Source of the DNA: Bacteroidia bacterium
GTDB taxonomy: Bacteria > Bacteroidota > Bacteroidia > B-17B0 > Aurantibacillaceae
NCBI GenBank assembly: GCA_016787895.1
Contig: JAEUTN010000014.1
Span: forward strand, 496,001-560,000
DNA: 64,000 nt
Direction of reading: 5' to 3'
Numbering within the stretch: the stretch's first letter is position 1; every line of letters begins with the position of its first letter. A program made the translations under genes and the position numbers. The notes beneath the pieces are model-generated. The model saw nothing but the letters and a program-made list of their open reading frames with translations. It searched no databases and had not been told where the DNA came from. This document shows positions 26,137 to 35,376 of this stretch, one piece after another.

Positions 26137-27027
26137 TCAGGCGTTTTGAATTTTTTGTTGCTGTATGGCTGCCTTGATTTGTTTTTTGTCAAATGCAGTT
26201 TTAAGTTCCTCATACAGATTACTGCTTAACAAAGTGGTATCCTCGGGTTTACAATACGGTTTTACATTTAATTTGATGGCGCCTGCTTCAGCAATAGAAA
26301 TAATAATGAGGGGCTCAGGTTCTTTTAAAACCATAGGGTTATTGTGCAAAACTTCCCACACTGCGTTTTTAATTTCAAGGGTGTTGCTGTTCGCGTCCAG
26401 GTTCATCACAACATCAATACGCAAATCTCCCTGACGGGTGTTGTTTACAATGGTTCCATTGGATAAAGGACCATTTGGCAAAATCACCGTTTTGTGGTCG
26501 GCGGTAACCAGTATGGTATTAAAGATTTGGATTTCTTTCACTTCTCCGGTTTGTCCGCCTGCTTCAATAGTATCGCCTACTTTAAAAGGCTTAAAAATCA
26601 GTATAAGTACTCCCCCGGCAAAATTGGAAAGCGAGCCCTGCAAAGCCAAACCCACTGCTAAACCGGCCGCTCCTAAAATGGTGACAAAACTCGTGGTTCC
26701 TATGCCTATCATGCCCGCCACGGTGACAATGAGAACGATTTTGAGTCCGATACTGATTAAACTCCGCAGAAAGGTTCTCAAACTTATATCCAGGTCCCGC
26801 TTTTGCATGGCTTTGGTGGCCAAAGTAGAAATGCGCTTGATGAGCCACATTCCAACCAGTAATACCAGCAAAGCAGAAACCAAATTGGGCGCAAAATCTC
26901 CGGCTTGTTGCAAGAGGCGGTCAAAATAGGCGTTGAGTTTTTCTTCCTGCTGGCTCAGGTTTTGCTTCACCTCCTTTACCACCGGAGAGGCCTGATTGAT
27001 TAAGAAGGAAAGGGATTGAAGAATCAT
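26137..27027 (-). CDS. mscS: Small-conductance mechanosensitive ion channel (MscS family)
   Basis: MscS channels open under membrane tension and release solutes on osmotic downshock. The 296-residue protein has three transmembrane helices (~45-65, ~88-110, ~118-140); the pore helix carries the Gly/Ala-rich GAAGLAVGLALQGSLSNFAGG. The following beta domain has FKPFKVGDTIE, TILVTADHKTVILPNGPLSN. An N-terminal helical stretch (VVKEVKQNLSQQEEKLNAYF) precedes the membrane part. A -7 box lies upstream at 27049-27056. Confidence 0.93.
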   Translation of the reverse strand: MILQSLSFLINQASPVVKEVKQNLSQQEEKLNAYFDRLLQQAGDFAPNLVSALLVLLVGMWLIKRISTLATKAMQKRDLDISLRTFLRSLISIGLKIVLIVTVAGMIGIGTTSFVTILGAAGLAVGLALQGSLSNFAGGVLILIFKPFKVGDTIEAGGQTGEVKEIQIFNTILVTADHKTVILPNGPLSNGTIVNNTRQGDLRIDVVMNLDANSNTLEIKNAVWEVLHNNPMVLKEPEPLIIISIAEAGAIKLNVKPYCKPEDTTLLSSNLYEELKTAFDKKQIKAAIQQQKIQNA

Positions 27028-27048
27028 AAAATAAAATTTATACCTTCA

Positions 27049-27056
27049 CAAATCTA
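27049..27056 (-). promoter_or_regulatory. -7 promoter box (TAGATTTG, minus strand) of mscS-mazG
   Basis: Read on the minus strand this is TAGATTTG, 21 nt before the mscS ATG at 27027. No clear TTG lies at the expected -33 place. Confidence 0.4.
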
Positions 27057-27142
27057 ATAATTTAGCTGCTCTTGCTGCACAGCAGCCTGGCTTAAAAAAA
27101 CCTGATCTTAAACCAATTATTGCTCCACTTGTTGCTATTGAT

Positions 27143-28981
27143 ATGTATAAAAGCCTGAGCGAATGTCTTCTCGACCTTGAAAAAAACGGTCACCTGGTGC
27201 GCATTCATGAGGAGGTAGATCCTGAACTGGAAATGGCCGCTATTCATTTGCGTGTGTTTGAAAAAAACGGACCTGCACTTTTGTTTGAAAACATTAAGGG
27301 CTGCAACTACAAAGCAGCGAGTAATCTTTTTGGGGACATGAAGCGAAGTCGGTTTATGTTTGGTTCAACTTTTGAACGCATGCAGGAGTTGGTGCAATTA
27401 AGAAACAATCCCATGCAGGCGTTGAAACAACCTTTGCGTTTTGTTTCAACCGGTTTTGCCGCGCTTAAAGCCCTTCCTAAAAAAGGCCGGTTTTCTTCGG
27501 CTGGTTTTAAGGAAATTCAAGTTTCAGAGCTTCCCCTTATTAAACACTGGCCTATGGACGGGGGCGCATACGTTACGCTTCCCCAGGTGTACAGCGAAGA
27601 TCCGGAGCAGCCGGGGGTACAACATTCTAATCTGGGCATGTACCGCATACAACTCAATGGCAACGATTACCAAAGCAACAAGGAAATTGGTTTACACTAT
27701 CAAATACACCGCGGCATTGGAGTACACCAAAACAAAAGCAATAAAAAAAATACACCTTTAAAAGTCAGTGTGTTTGTAGGCGGTCCCCCCTCACACAGTC
27801 TTGCAGCCGTGATGCCCTTACCCGAAGGCATGAGCGAACTGACCTTTGCCGGCGCGCTTGGAGGAAGGCGTTTTCGTTATGCTTATAAGGACGGGTATTG
27901 TATTTCCCTTGATGCGGATTTTGTAATTTGTGGTGAAGTGCATCCATACGAAAACAAAGAAGAGGGACCTTTTGGAGATCACCTGGGGTATTACAGTCTC
28001 AAACATCCTTTTCCTTTAATGCGTGTTCACAAAGTATATGCAAAGGAAAATGGCATCTGGCCCTTTACTGTGGTGGGTCGACCGCCCCAGGAGGATACGG
28101 CCTTTGGAGCCTTGATTCATGAGATCAGCGGTGACGCCATTCCCAAAGAAATTCCGGGGGTAAGAGAAATTCACGCGGTGGATGCCGCCGGCGTGCACCC
28201 TTTGTTATTGGCCAGAGGCAGCGAGCGGTATACACCTTATTTAAAACACACCATACCTGCCGAAATTTTGACCCAGGCCAATCATATTTTGGGTACCGGT
28301 CAATTGAGCTTGGCGAAATACCTGTTTATTGCCGCTGAGCAAAACAATGGACCCGATTGCCATGAAGTAGAATTGTTTTTTGAACACGTGTTCGAGCGCA
28401 TCGATCTGAAACGCGATTTACATTTTTACACCAAAACCAGTATCGACACCCTCGACTATTCGGGTGAGGGCCTTAATGAAGGCAGCAAGCTGGTTGTGGC
28501 TGCAGGCACAGAAAAAATCAGAGAACTGGACGACACGCTCCCTTCTGTGTTTAATGAGTGTACACTTATCTCTGAACCTGTGCTGTTGATGAAAGGGGTT
28601 GTTGCTTTTAAAACCAAGGGCTTTTACAATTATACCGACACCCAGCTGGAGATGCAGGAATTGAAATCCTGGTTCAAATCAAAACTTAATGCCTTGCAAG
28701 GAATTGTACAACTGGTGATTTACGACGAGCACAATTTCAAATCCTCGGCACATCCTTTCAGGGATTACCTTTGGATGACCTACACGCGAAGCAATCCCAG
28801 CCATGATGTGTATGGGGTGGGCGAATTTATTGAAAACAAACACTGGGGCTGCACAGGACCAATGATTATTGATGCCCGTAAAAAACCACACCATGCCCCG
28901 GAATTAAAAAAAGATGCCGAAATTGAAAAACGTATTCAACGGTTTTTCAATAAAGGAGCAGTCCTCCAAAAATGGGGCTAA
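27143..28981 (+). CDS. UbiD-family prenylated-FMN decarboxylase
   Basis: UbiD-type enzymes use prenylated FMN to decarboxylate aromatic or unsaturated acids. The 612-residue protein has the opening SLSECLLDLEKNGHLVRIHEEVDPELE, the conserved FENIKG, VFVGGPPSH, EGPFGDHLGYYSL (~274-286, with the catalytic-site acid) and late residues GPMIIDARKK. This length and the presence of mqnA in the same window make a role in decarboxylating the futalosine-pathway menaquinone precursor (MqnL-like) plausible, but UbiD paralogs cannot be assigned by sequence reading alone. A UbiX-type flavin prenyltransferase is needed and is not in the window. cinA follows 7 nt later. Confidence 0.88.
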   Translation: MYKSLSECLLDLEKNGHLVRIHEEVDPELEMAAIHLRVFEKNGPALLFENIKGCNYKAASNLFGDMKRSRFMFGSTFERMQELVQLRNNPMQALKQPLRFVSTGFAALKALPKKGRFSSAGFKEIQVSELPLIKHWPMDGGAYVTLPQVYSEDPEQPGVQHSNLGMYRIQLNGNDYQSNKEIGLHYQIHRGIGVHQNKSNKKNTPLKVSVFVGGPPSHSLAAVMPLPEGMSELTFAGALGGRRFRYAYKDGYCISLDADFVICGEVHPYENKEEGPFGDHLGYYSLKHPFPLMRVHKVYAKENGIWPFTVVGRPPQEDTAFGALIHEISGDAIPKEIPGVREIHAVDAAGVHPLLLARGSERYTPYLKHTIPAEILTQANHILGTGQLSLAKYLFIAAEQNNGPDCHEVELFFEHVFERIDLKRDLHFYTKTSIDTLDYSGEGLNEGSKLVVAAGTEKIRELDDTLPSVFNECTLISEPVLLMKGVVAFKTKGFYNYTDTQLEMQELKSWFKSKLNALQGIVQLVIYDEHNFKSSAHPFRDYLWMTYTRSNPSHDVYGVGEFIENKHWGCTGPMIIDARKKPHHAPELKKDAEIEKRIQRFFNKGAVLQKWG

Positions 28982-28988
28982 CTGAATT

Positions 28989-30251
28989 ATGAAAGCAGAA
29001 ATTATAAGCATAGGCGATGAAATTCTGATTGGTCAGATCAACAACACCAACAGCGTGTGGATTGCTCAGCAATTAACATTGATGGGAATTCACGTGGTGC
29101 ACATGAGTTCGGTGTCCGACGAAGAAAACGCTATCGTTCAGGCCTTCGATCAGGCCCTGTTGCGTTCCAAACTTGTGTTTATCACAGGTGGTCTTGGTCC
29201 CACAAAAGATGACCTCACCAAAAAAACCTTTGCCAATTATTTTAAAGTGCCCCTGGTAATGAACGGGGAAGTGCTTGACGTGGTGCATTCCTTTTTTACC
29301 AAACGCGGAAGAGAGCTTACGGAAATCAACCGCCAACAGGCCCTGGTGCCCGAAGGCAGTGAAGTGATTATGAATTACAAGGGCACTGCGCCCGGCATGT
29401 GGATGCGAAAAAACGATTGCATTTTTATCAGCATGCCCGGGGTGCCTTATGAAATGAAAGCCATGATGACCGAGACCATACTGCCAAAAATCAAGGCTGA
29501 ATTTAAGCTGCCCTCCATATATCATAAAACCGTTCTCACCAATGGTATTGGCGAAAGTATGCTGGCTGAATTGATAGAGGATTGGGAAAACAGCTTAAGT
29601 GCGGAAGGCTTAAAACTGGCCTACCTGCCTCAGCCCGGCATGGTTCGGTTGCGGATTTCGGCATTTGGAGCAGACCTGGAAGACTTAAAAAACAAAGTTG
29701 AAAAACAAATACTATCGCTTAAGGCACTCATCCCTGAGTACATTTTCGGTATGGAAACGTTTGGGGAAGAACCTTTGAATCTTCAACACATTGTTCTGAA
29801 TCTGCTTTTGGAAAGAAAAGAAAGTCTGAGCATTGCCGAAAGTTGTACGGGTGGTTATCTTGCTTCCCTGATAACCTCGATACCCGGCGCCTCACAGGTG
29901 TTCAGCGGAGGATTGGTACCATACGCCAACGAAGCCAAACACAAGTTGCTGGGGGTTGAACTATCCATTTTTGACACGGTAGGCGCCGTAAGTAAAGAAT
30001 GTGTGGTGGCTCTGGCCCGTAACGTGCGTGAAAAATTTAACAGCACCTATGGCATTGGCATTTCGGGCATTGCCGGCCCCGGTGGCGGTACCGAAGAAAA
30101 ACCTGTTGGTTTGGTGTGGATAGCCGTTGCTGACAAAAACAAAGTGATTCCTATACAGCTTCAATTTGGCGACATCCGTCAAAACAACATTGTAATGAGT
30201 TCGAATGCCGCACTCAACCTGCTGAGGAAATTTATCTTAAAACAAAAGTAA
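28989..30251 (+). CDS. cinA: CinA: competence/damage-inducible family, NMN deamidase and pyrophosphatase
   Basis: CinA joins an N-terminal MoCF/COG1058 domain (ADP-ribose pyrophosphatase activity in characterised members) to a C-terminal NMN deamidase domain of the pyridine nucleotide cycle. The 420-residue length fits the two-domain form. N-terminal motifs: SIGDEILIGQINNTNSVWI and ITGGLGPTKDDLT. C-terminal motifs: AESCTGGYLASLIT, FSGGLVPYANEAKHKLLGV and GISGIAGPGGGTEEKPVG. It is co-transcribed with the UbiD gene. Confidence 0.95.
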   Translation: MKAEIISIGDEILIGQINNTNSVWIAQQLTLMGIHVVHMSSVSDEENAIVQAFDQALLRSKLVFITGGLGPTKDDLTKKTFANYFKVPLVMNGEVLDVVHSFFTKRGRELTEINRQQALVPEGSEVIMNYKGTAPGMWMRKNDCIFISMPGVPYEMKAMMTETILPKIKAEFKLPSIYHKTVLTNGIGESMLAELIEDWENSLSAEGLKLAYLPQPGMVRLRISAFGADLEDLKNKVEKQILSLKALIPEYIFGMETFGEEPLNLQHIVLNLLLERKESLSIAESCTGGYLASLITSIPGASQVFSGGLVPYANEAKHKLLGVELSIFDTVGAVSKECVVALARNVREKFNSTYGIGISGIAGPGGGTEEKPVGLVWIAVADKNKVIPIQLQFGDIRQNNIVMSSNAALNLLRKFILKQK

Positions 30252-30255
30252 AGGA

Positions 30256-31386
30256 TCAGCTTCGTTTCGGAGGCGCAATCAGGGCGTTGCACTTGATGAA
30301 GAGGTCCATGAACAAAATCTTTGGATTGGCATTTCGTTCAATGTAATAATAGTTGGAGTTAAATTCTTCAATCAGCTTTTCGTAATTTTTCTGATTCACA
30401 AAGGGGGCGAATTTTTCAAGAAAACTCCTTTCACTTCCACTCAATCTTACCAAATCCCGATTCCCGTAATTGTACATCAAACAATCCCTGAACACTTCAA
30501 GGCCGTACTGAAAAAATCGTTTTTGTTTTTCACGCCCCAGACTTGCGTTTTCTTCTACCCAGGCTTGTACTTTCGCAAAATCAAAACTGAAAGCCAAACG
30601 CATGAAGTTCTGAAAGTGGCTGGTTAAATCGTCTCCCAGTGTATCCTCTTCCAGCATACGTAAAGCTTCATTAAAATTTCCATCTGCAAGCAGGGCCATT
30701 TGTTCCGCCTCTTCTTTTGTTTTTCCATGCGCTGTCTGCAGGGCACTTGCAATTTCTTCATTGCGCAGTTTCACCAAAGGAACCTGCTGTACACGTGAAA
30801 GGATGGTGCTTAACAACTGATCGGGCTGGTGACTTACCAGGATAAAAATGGTGTTGTCGCTTGGCTCTTCGAGCACTTTCAAAATTTTATTGGCTGCTTC
30901 CGCATTCATTTTTTCCGGGAGCCACATCAACAGTATTTTATATTGCCCTTCAAAACTGGTGTAACTTAATTTTCTGAGAATATCTGCAGCTTCATCGGTT
31001 CCAATAACCGGTTGTTTATTCTCCGCGCTGATCTCTATGAACCAATCTTCAAGATTGAGGTAAGGGTTTTTGAGAAAGGCCGCCCTGAATTCTTTTACCC
31101 AATAATCGCTGTTACGAACGTCTTTTGACAATACGATGGGAAACACCAGGTGTAAATCGGGATGGGTGAGTTTATTCGATTGTACACAGGAACTGCAGGT
31201 TCCACAAGCGCCCTGGGGCGTTTTCTGTTTGCAAAGCAAATGTGTGGCAAATGCAATGGCCAAGGGTAAATTTCCACAACCTTCGGGTCCCTTAAAAAGA
31301 AGGGCATGCGGCACCCGGTTCTCTTCCACCATGTTTTGCAGGCGGATTTTGCTGTCGGCTTGACCAATAACGTTTGAATAGTTCAC
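30256..31386 (-). CDS. holB: DNA polymerase III delta' subunit
   Basis: Delta' is the rigid stator of the clamp-loader complex. The 376-residue protein has the AAA+ plan with a zinc site (CKQKTPQGACGTCSSC) and a degenerate P-loop, GPEGCGNLPLA, lacking the usual GKT; loss of ATP binding is normal for delta'. Other segments are LMWLPEKMNAEAANKILKVLEEPSDNT and STILSRVQQVPL. It is the last gene of a minus-strand set SET-pth-holB, 19 nt after pth. Confidence 0.9.
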   Translation of the reverse strand: MNYSNVIGQADSKIRLQNMVEENRVPHALLFKGPEGCGNLPLAIAFATHLLCKQKTPQGACGTCSSCVQSNKLTHPDLHLVFPIVLSKDVRNSDYWVKEFRAAFLKNPYLNLEDWFIEISAENKQPVIGTDEAADILRKLSYTSFEGQYKILLMWLPEKMNAEAANKILKVLEEPSDNTIFILVSHQPDQLLSTILSRVQQVPLVKLRNEEIASALQTAHGKTKEEAEQMALLADGNFNEALRMLEEDTLGDDLTSHFQNFMRLAFSFDFAKVQAWVEENASLGREKQKRFFQYGLEVFRDCLMYNYGNRDLVRLSGSERSFLEKFAPFVNQKNYEKLIEEFNSNYYYIERNANPKILFMDLFIKCNALIAPPKRS

Positions 31387-31405
31387 GAGTTGAAATTAAG
31401 CATTC

Positions 31406-31972
31406 TTACTTCGTGTTGTATTGATTCATACAACGTTCGAGTCCTATAAAACTAAACGCGGTAACGGCTTCAGCGGCCAGTTTAATTCTGGCATCCAGGG
31501 TTTTCAGTTCTTCCTCATTCCATTTGCCTAAAACATAATCCACCTGCTGTCCCTTCCCGAATTCGGCCGCAATGCCAAACCTCAACCGGGGATAAACAGT
31601 GGTGTTTATTGTTTCCTGAATGCTTTTTAATCCATTGTGTCCTCCATCGCTGCCTTTGGGTCCGATGCGGATCTTGCCAAACGGAAGCGCCAGTTCATCT
31701 ACTAACACCAGCATGTTTTGCAATTCAATCCCCTCCGTTTGCAACCAATAGTTCACCGCTTTGCCGCTCAGATTCATGTAAGTGCTGGGTTTGATAAGTA
31801 TCAAAGTTCGGCCCTTGTATTTGAACTCAGCTCTGTCGGCCAAACGGGAAGAATTAAATTTGCATTGGTGTTGAGCCGCGAGCTGATCAATGATCTTAAA
31901 TCCGATGTTGTGGCGGGTTTCGGCATACTCCTCGCCAATGTTTCCCAAACCCACTATCAGATATTTGCTCAT
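31406..31972 (-). CDS. pth: Peptidyl-tRNA hydrolase
   Basis: Pth releases peptides from tRNAs that drop off the ribosome. The 188-residue protein shows the N-terminal YLIVGLGNIGEEYAETRHNIGF (catalytic His in RHNIGF, ~residue 21), KPSTYMNLSGKAV (~65-77), LVDELALPFGKIRI and PKGSDGGHNGLKSI. Length and motifs are normal. It lies between the SET-domain gene and holB. Confidence 0.96.
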   Translation of the reverse strand: MSKYLIVGLGNIGEEYAETRHNIGFKIIDQLAAQHQCKFNSSRLADRAEFKYKGRTLILIKPSTYMNLSGKAVNYWLQTEGIELQNMLVLVDELALPFGKIRIGPKGSDGGHNGLKSIQETINTTVYPRLRFGIAAEFGKGQQVDYVLGKWNEEELKTLDARIKLAAEAVTAFSFIGLERCMNQYNTK

Positions 31973-32002
31973 GCCTCTTTTTGTTTACCGCAAAGCATTG
32001 AA

Positions 32003-32440
32003 TCAACTTGCGTTGGCGAGTTCCTTTGATTTGTATAGGTTGTTTTTAATGTTGTAGCGTATGCAATCCCAATAATCTTTGGAATAGCTTACAAATATTT
32101 CTTCTCCGGCTTCAATGTTACGCGTTGCTACAATGTAACACTTGTCGTCGAAAATTTCATAAACGGCATTGTTCCTCAGTCCTTTGATGCGGCTTAGGCC
32201 TGCCGCGTCGTTGGCGTACCGGGCCTTGTGTTGAGGCGTATTATAGGCATCAATACAACGTTTTTTGTTAATGTAAAAAAGGTATCCGTCTTTATCCTCT
32301 TTTACCCGCTTTTCATATTCTTTCCAATCAATAATTTCTCCTTTGTATTCCACAATTTTTTCGTCTTTCAGGATACGTTTTGTTGTAAACAAGCCTTTTC
32401 CGGCTTTAGGTAGGGTTGATTTTTTTACTAATAAGGCCAT
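32003..32440 (-). CDS. SET-domain protein-lysine methyltransferase-like protein
   Basis: SET domains transfer methyl groups from S-adenosylmethionine to lysine. The 145-residue protein is little more than a SET core: the N-terminal KAGKGLFTTKRILKDEKIVEYKG matches the GxGxF entry, YANDAAGLSRIKG takes the place of the usual RFINHS motif, and GEEIFVSYSKDYW matches the GEE-YDYG end. The target is unknown; ribosomal or DNA-binding proteins are guesses. ATG 32440 is preferred over an in-frame GTG at 32449. It is 30 nt upstream of pth and probably co-transcribed. Confidence 0.8.
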   Translation of the reverse strand: MALLVKKSTLPKAGKGLFTTKRILKDEKIVEYKGEIIDWKEYEKRVKEDKDGYLFYINKKRCIDAYNTPQHKARYANDAAGLSRIKGLRNNAVYEIFDDKCYIVATRNIEAGEEIFVSYSKDYWDCIRYNIKNNLYKSKELANAS

Positions 32441-32512
32441 AACGGGCACAAAAATAATTTTTTACAGGCACTCTGTTGCCCTTGCTGATAAAATGTTTGC
32501 ATTTTGCCGGGT

Positions 32513-33256
32513 TTACAAATACGAGCCACCCAGGGCTAAAAATGCCGGGCGGGTGATGGCTGTTTCGGTATCCAAAAGCTCGGCTCTTCCTTCGGAAAGC
32601 AGAAGCAGCTTGTTGCAATATTCCCGAACCAAATGTAAATCATGTGAGCTGACCAGAATACATTTGTTTTGTTCCTTAGCCAACTTCTGAAGCCATTCAA
32701 ACAAGCGGTGTTTTGAACCGTAATCCAGATAGGCTCCTGGTTCATCTAATACTATCGTTTGGGTTTGTTGAGCCAGGGCCTTTGCAATCAGAGCTTTCTG
32801 AAAATTACCATCGCTGAGCTCGTGCAGGGGCTTTTGTGACAAGGCACTCACACCCGTCATTTCCATGGCTTCCCTCACCACCTTCAAATGCGTTTCGTTG
32901 AGCTGATGAAACAAATTGGTGTAAGGCATTTGTCCCGAAGCTACCAAATCAAACACGTTTAAATTAAAGCCCCTGATTTTTTCGGTGAGTACAAGGGCCA
33001 TCTTTTTCGACAAGTCCTCCAGAGAGCAGCTTGAAATGGGTTTGTTTTCCAAAAGAACCTCTCCTTTCAAAACAGGCAGTGCACCACAAAGACTTTTAAT
33101 GAGAGTGGATTTACCGGCGCCATTCAGGCCCACCAACCCTATGCAATCGCCTTCCGAAAATTCAAGATTCACTTCCTGCAAAACCGGCACCACCTTTTTA
33201 TTGTTGCGGTAACCCAGGTCGGCAGCTCGTACCGTTATGAGTGTTTTTTTTACCAT
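32513..33256 (-). CDS. ABC transporter ATPase, FecE/BtuD type
   Basis: This is the ATPase of a TonB-linked inner-membrane importer for iron chelates, haem or cobalamin. The 247-residue protein has Walker A GLNGAGKST (~43), a divergent signature ELSDGNFQKALIAKALA (usual LSGGE replaced by LSDGN) and Walker B IVLDEPGAYLDYGS. Its start overlaps the permease stop by 7 nt. The altered signature is seen in several Bacteroidota FecE-like ATPases and need not mean loss of function. Confidence 0.9.
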   Translation of the reverse strand: MVKKTLITVRAADLGYRNNKKVVPVLQEVNLEFSEGDCIGLVGLNGAGKSTLIKSLCGALPVLKGEVLLENKPISSCSLEDLSKKMALVLTEKIRGFNLNVFDLVASGQMPYTNLFHQLNETHLKVVREAMEMTGVSALSQKPLHELSDGNFQKALIAKALAQQTQTIVLDEPGAYLDYGSKHRLFEWLQKLAKEQNKCILVSSHDLHLVREYCNKLLLLSEGRAELLDTETAITRPAFLALGGSYL

Positions 33257-34224
33257 TGTTTGGTTTTAAACATAAGATACAAGACCACAGGTGCGCCCAG
33301 TAAAGTGGTGATGATGTTTACCGGCAAGTTCGAATCCGGAATCAGGTTATGGCTTATAGCATCAGCGAACAACAGCAAACTGCTGCCCATTAACACCCCC
33401 GAAAGCAGATGCCATTCCTGCCGCGAAGTTTGAAAAAGGATGCGGGATAAAATAGGCACAGAAATACCCACAAAAGCTACAGGACCACAAAACGCAGTGC
33501 AAATACCGGTAAGCAAAGAGGAAATGAGAATTAGAAAAAAACGTGTTCGGGAAATAGTAAACCCAAGACTTCTGGCGTATTCGTCGCCCAGCAAAAGGGC
33601 GTTCAGGGGTTTTATATAAAATAATAGCATCAAAAAGGAAATCAGAATGAACCCCAACAGGATAAAAAGGTCCTTGTAGTTTGTGCCGGATAAGGAGCCC
33701 ATGCCCCAGAGCACAAAGTTTTTAAGATTGCCGGGCTCGGCATAATATTCAAGGGTGCCCAACAAAGCAGCACAGATCTGAGAGATCATCAAACCAATCA
33801 ACAACAACACCACATTGTTTCTTACCCTTGAAGAAATTGCCAGCAACAACAAGGTCACTGCAAAACTTCCGGCCAGGGCAGATACAATTAAAACACTTTT
33901 GCCAAAAAACAAACCAAAACCAATGCTTTGCGCGGCCAGCAAACTTATAGCCACCATTAATGAAGCCCCTGAACTGATGCCCAACGCGTAAGGACCCGCC
34001 AAAGGATTACGGAACAAAACCTGCAGTAATAGACCTGCTGTGGGAAGCGCAAAGCCGGCCAATACAGCCGTTAAAGTTTTTGGCAAACGTATTTCCCAGA
34101 AAATAAAATTAGCGCTGTTTATTTCTGACCAGTTCAATGTGCCACTACCACCAAAAAATATACTGCAATAAATGGCTGATAAAAAAACCACAAAGAGTAA
34201 GAGTATGCCGTACTTCAGTTTCAA
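33250..34224 (-). CDS. FecCD/BtuC-family ABC transporter permease
   Basis: The 324-residue protein has the hydrophobic pattern of the ten-helix BtuC fold. Typical segments are FWEIRLPKTLTAVLAGFALPTAGLLLQ (~46), NPLAGPYALGISSGAS (~73-88), LLLIGLMISQICAALLG and the coupling-helix region GPVAFVGISVPILSRIL (~247). It lies directly between the binding-protein gene (1 nt gap) and the ATPase gene (overlap), giving a complete importer. Substrate cannot be read from the permease. Confidence 0.93.
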   Translation of the reverse strand: MKLKYGILLLFVVFLSAIYCSIFFGGSGTLNWSEINSANFIFWEIRLPKTLTAVLAGFALPTAGLLLQVLFRNPLAGPYALGISSGASLMVAISLLAAQSIGFGLFFGKSVLIVSALAGSFAVTLLLLAISSRVRNNVVLLLIGLMISQICAALLGTLEYYAEPGNLKNFVLWGMGSLSGTNYKDLFILLGFILISFLMLLFYIKPLNALLLGDEYARSLGFTISRTRFFLILISSLLTGICTAFCGPVAFVGISVPILSRILFQTSRQEWHLLSGVLMGSSLLLFADAISHNLIPDSNLPVNIITTLLGAPVVLYLMFKTKQW

Positions 34225-35376
34225 TCAGCGAATTTTTCGGTAATAATACAATTCCTTTTCATTCACATCCGGTGAATGAAAAATAAGTATAAGGTCCCTT
34301 AACACCCTGTCCGGATGAAACATGGCGGTTTCCCAATAATCAGAATATCCTTTGGCATTCACCCGTTTGTTATTATTGTAGAGGCGATTCGTTTGAAAGG
34401 CTTTAAATTTTTGGTAACGTTCATCCTCACCAAGCATTTCGTTTTGGCTGATAACCATGGATAGGTTGATCCACACTTCTGCATCGCCGGCAATGCGGTA
34501 CACCTGTTCAAAACTCAGTGGCAAACTGCCTTTGTCTTTATTTTCTTTCCAGGCGTATAGCCCTCTGGCATCGTTAATGAAAGCCGACATAAAACTCTTT
34601 CCTCCGGGCACATACCAGGTTTCTCCGTATTTTAATTCACTCAACACTTTAGGTCCCTTTTCAAGCTTTTGAATGGAGTCTTTTAATGCAATGTAATTTC
34701 GTTCAACCGCCTTAAAAATGGAGTCGGCTTGTTTTCCTTTTCCTGCAAAAGCGGCAATAAATTTAATCCACTCCGCTCTTGCCAATGGAGTTTCTTCAAG
34801 ATGATCGACAATCAAAGCCACCGGGATTTCCGCTTTCAGCAATTGGGGTGGGGATTCATCCTCAGCATTTCCCATACCAAACATCAACACCATATCGGGC
34901 TTGAGTAAAAGTGTTTTTTCGATATCCAACTGAGGGCCTTTTGACACTTCCATCAATTGGCCCGAACGGTGTTTCTCTACTATTTCAGTTTGATTGACGT
35001 AATCCACATTGTCGATGGCCACCAAACGTTTCAGAGCATTTAGTTCTGCCAGCATGGCCGAGTAAATGCTGCTCAGGGCAACAATCCTGGTACAGGGCAC
35101 TTTAATAAAATAGGTCGTTTGATTGAATTTCAGAGCCGGTTTCAAACTATCGTAAAGCACAAAAACCGCCGTGGTATCCACTGCGTTCTTTTTTCCACAA
35201 AGAGTAAGGAGGCGATAACCTTCTCTCTCTTCCAAACCGAAGTGCTTTGCATGTTGAATGCTGTTGCCGGAGGGTTTTTTTAAAGCACTTGCAGGAGTCC
35301 GATTCCCGGATGGTTCGCAGCATACAAAAGCGAGGGCGCTTATGCCCAAAAAAAAGTAATGCATCTTAAGCCGCAT
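34225..35376 (-). CDS. Periplasmic binding protein of the FecCD-type importer (probable lipoprotein)
   Basis: The 383-residue protein starts with a signal sequence ending in two cysteines (MRLKMHYFFLGISALAFVCC), a probable lipoprotein signal. The body has TroA/BtuF-type features: CTRIVALSSIYSAMLAELNAL, KRLVAIDNVDYVN, KGPQLDIEKTLLLKPDMVL and LSELKYGETWYVPGGKSF. Such proteins hand iron-siderophore, haem or cobalamin to the permease. ATG 35376 overlaps the histidine kinase stop by 11 nt; ATG 35364 is an alternative but loses the Arg-Lys n-region. No TonB receptor is in the window. Confidence 0.88.
   Translation of the reverse strand: MRLKMHYFFLGISALAFVCCEPSGNRTPASALKKPSGNSIQHAKHFGLEEREGYRLLTLCGKKNAVDTTAVFVLYDSLKPALKFNQTTYFIKVPCTRIVALSSIYSAMLAELNALKRLVAIDNVDYVNQTEIVEKHRSGQLMEVSKGPQLDIEKTLLLKPDMVLMFGMGNAEDESPPQLLKAEIPVALIVDHLEETPLARAEWIKFIAAFAGKGKQADSIFKAVERNYIALKDSIQKLEKGPKVLSELKYGETWYVPGGKSFMSAFINDARGLYAWKENKDKGSLPLSFEQVYRIAGDAEVWINLSMVISQNEMLGEDERYQKFKAFQTNRLYNNNKRVNAKGYSDYWETAMFHPDRVLRDLILIFHSPDVNEKELYYYRKIR

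Noticed and set aside
26438-26929. 163-codon open frame opposite mscS
   Set aside because: It is antisense to a clear MscS gene, has no family resemblance and reflects the codon bias of the real gene.
27063-27085. GCTGCT...AGCAGC inverted repeat between mscS and the UbiD gene
   Set aside because: Short and imperfect, with no T-run and no known operator resemblance; kept only as a note.
29073-29525. 150-codon open frame opposite cinA
   Set aside because: Antisense shadow of a full-length, well-conserved cinA.
30256-31386. Broken P-loop in holB as a sign of a pseudogene
   Set aside because: Delta' subunits normally have a degenerate P-loop; the rest of the gene is intact.
33312-33340. tRNA-like T-arm string (GTTCGAATCCGG)
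   Set aside because: It lies inside the FecCD permease gene and no acceptor, D or anticodon arm can be formed around it.
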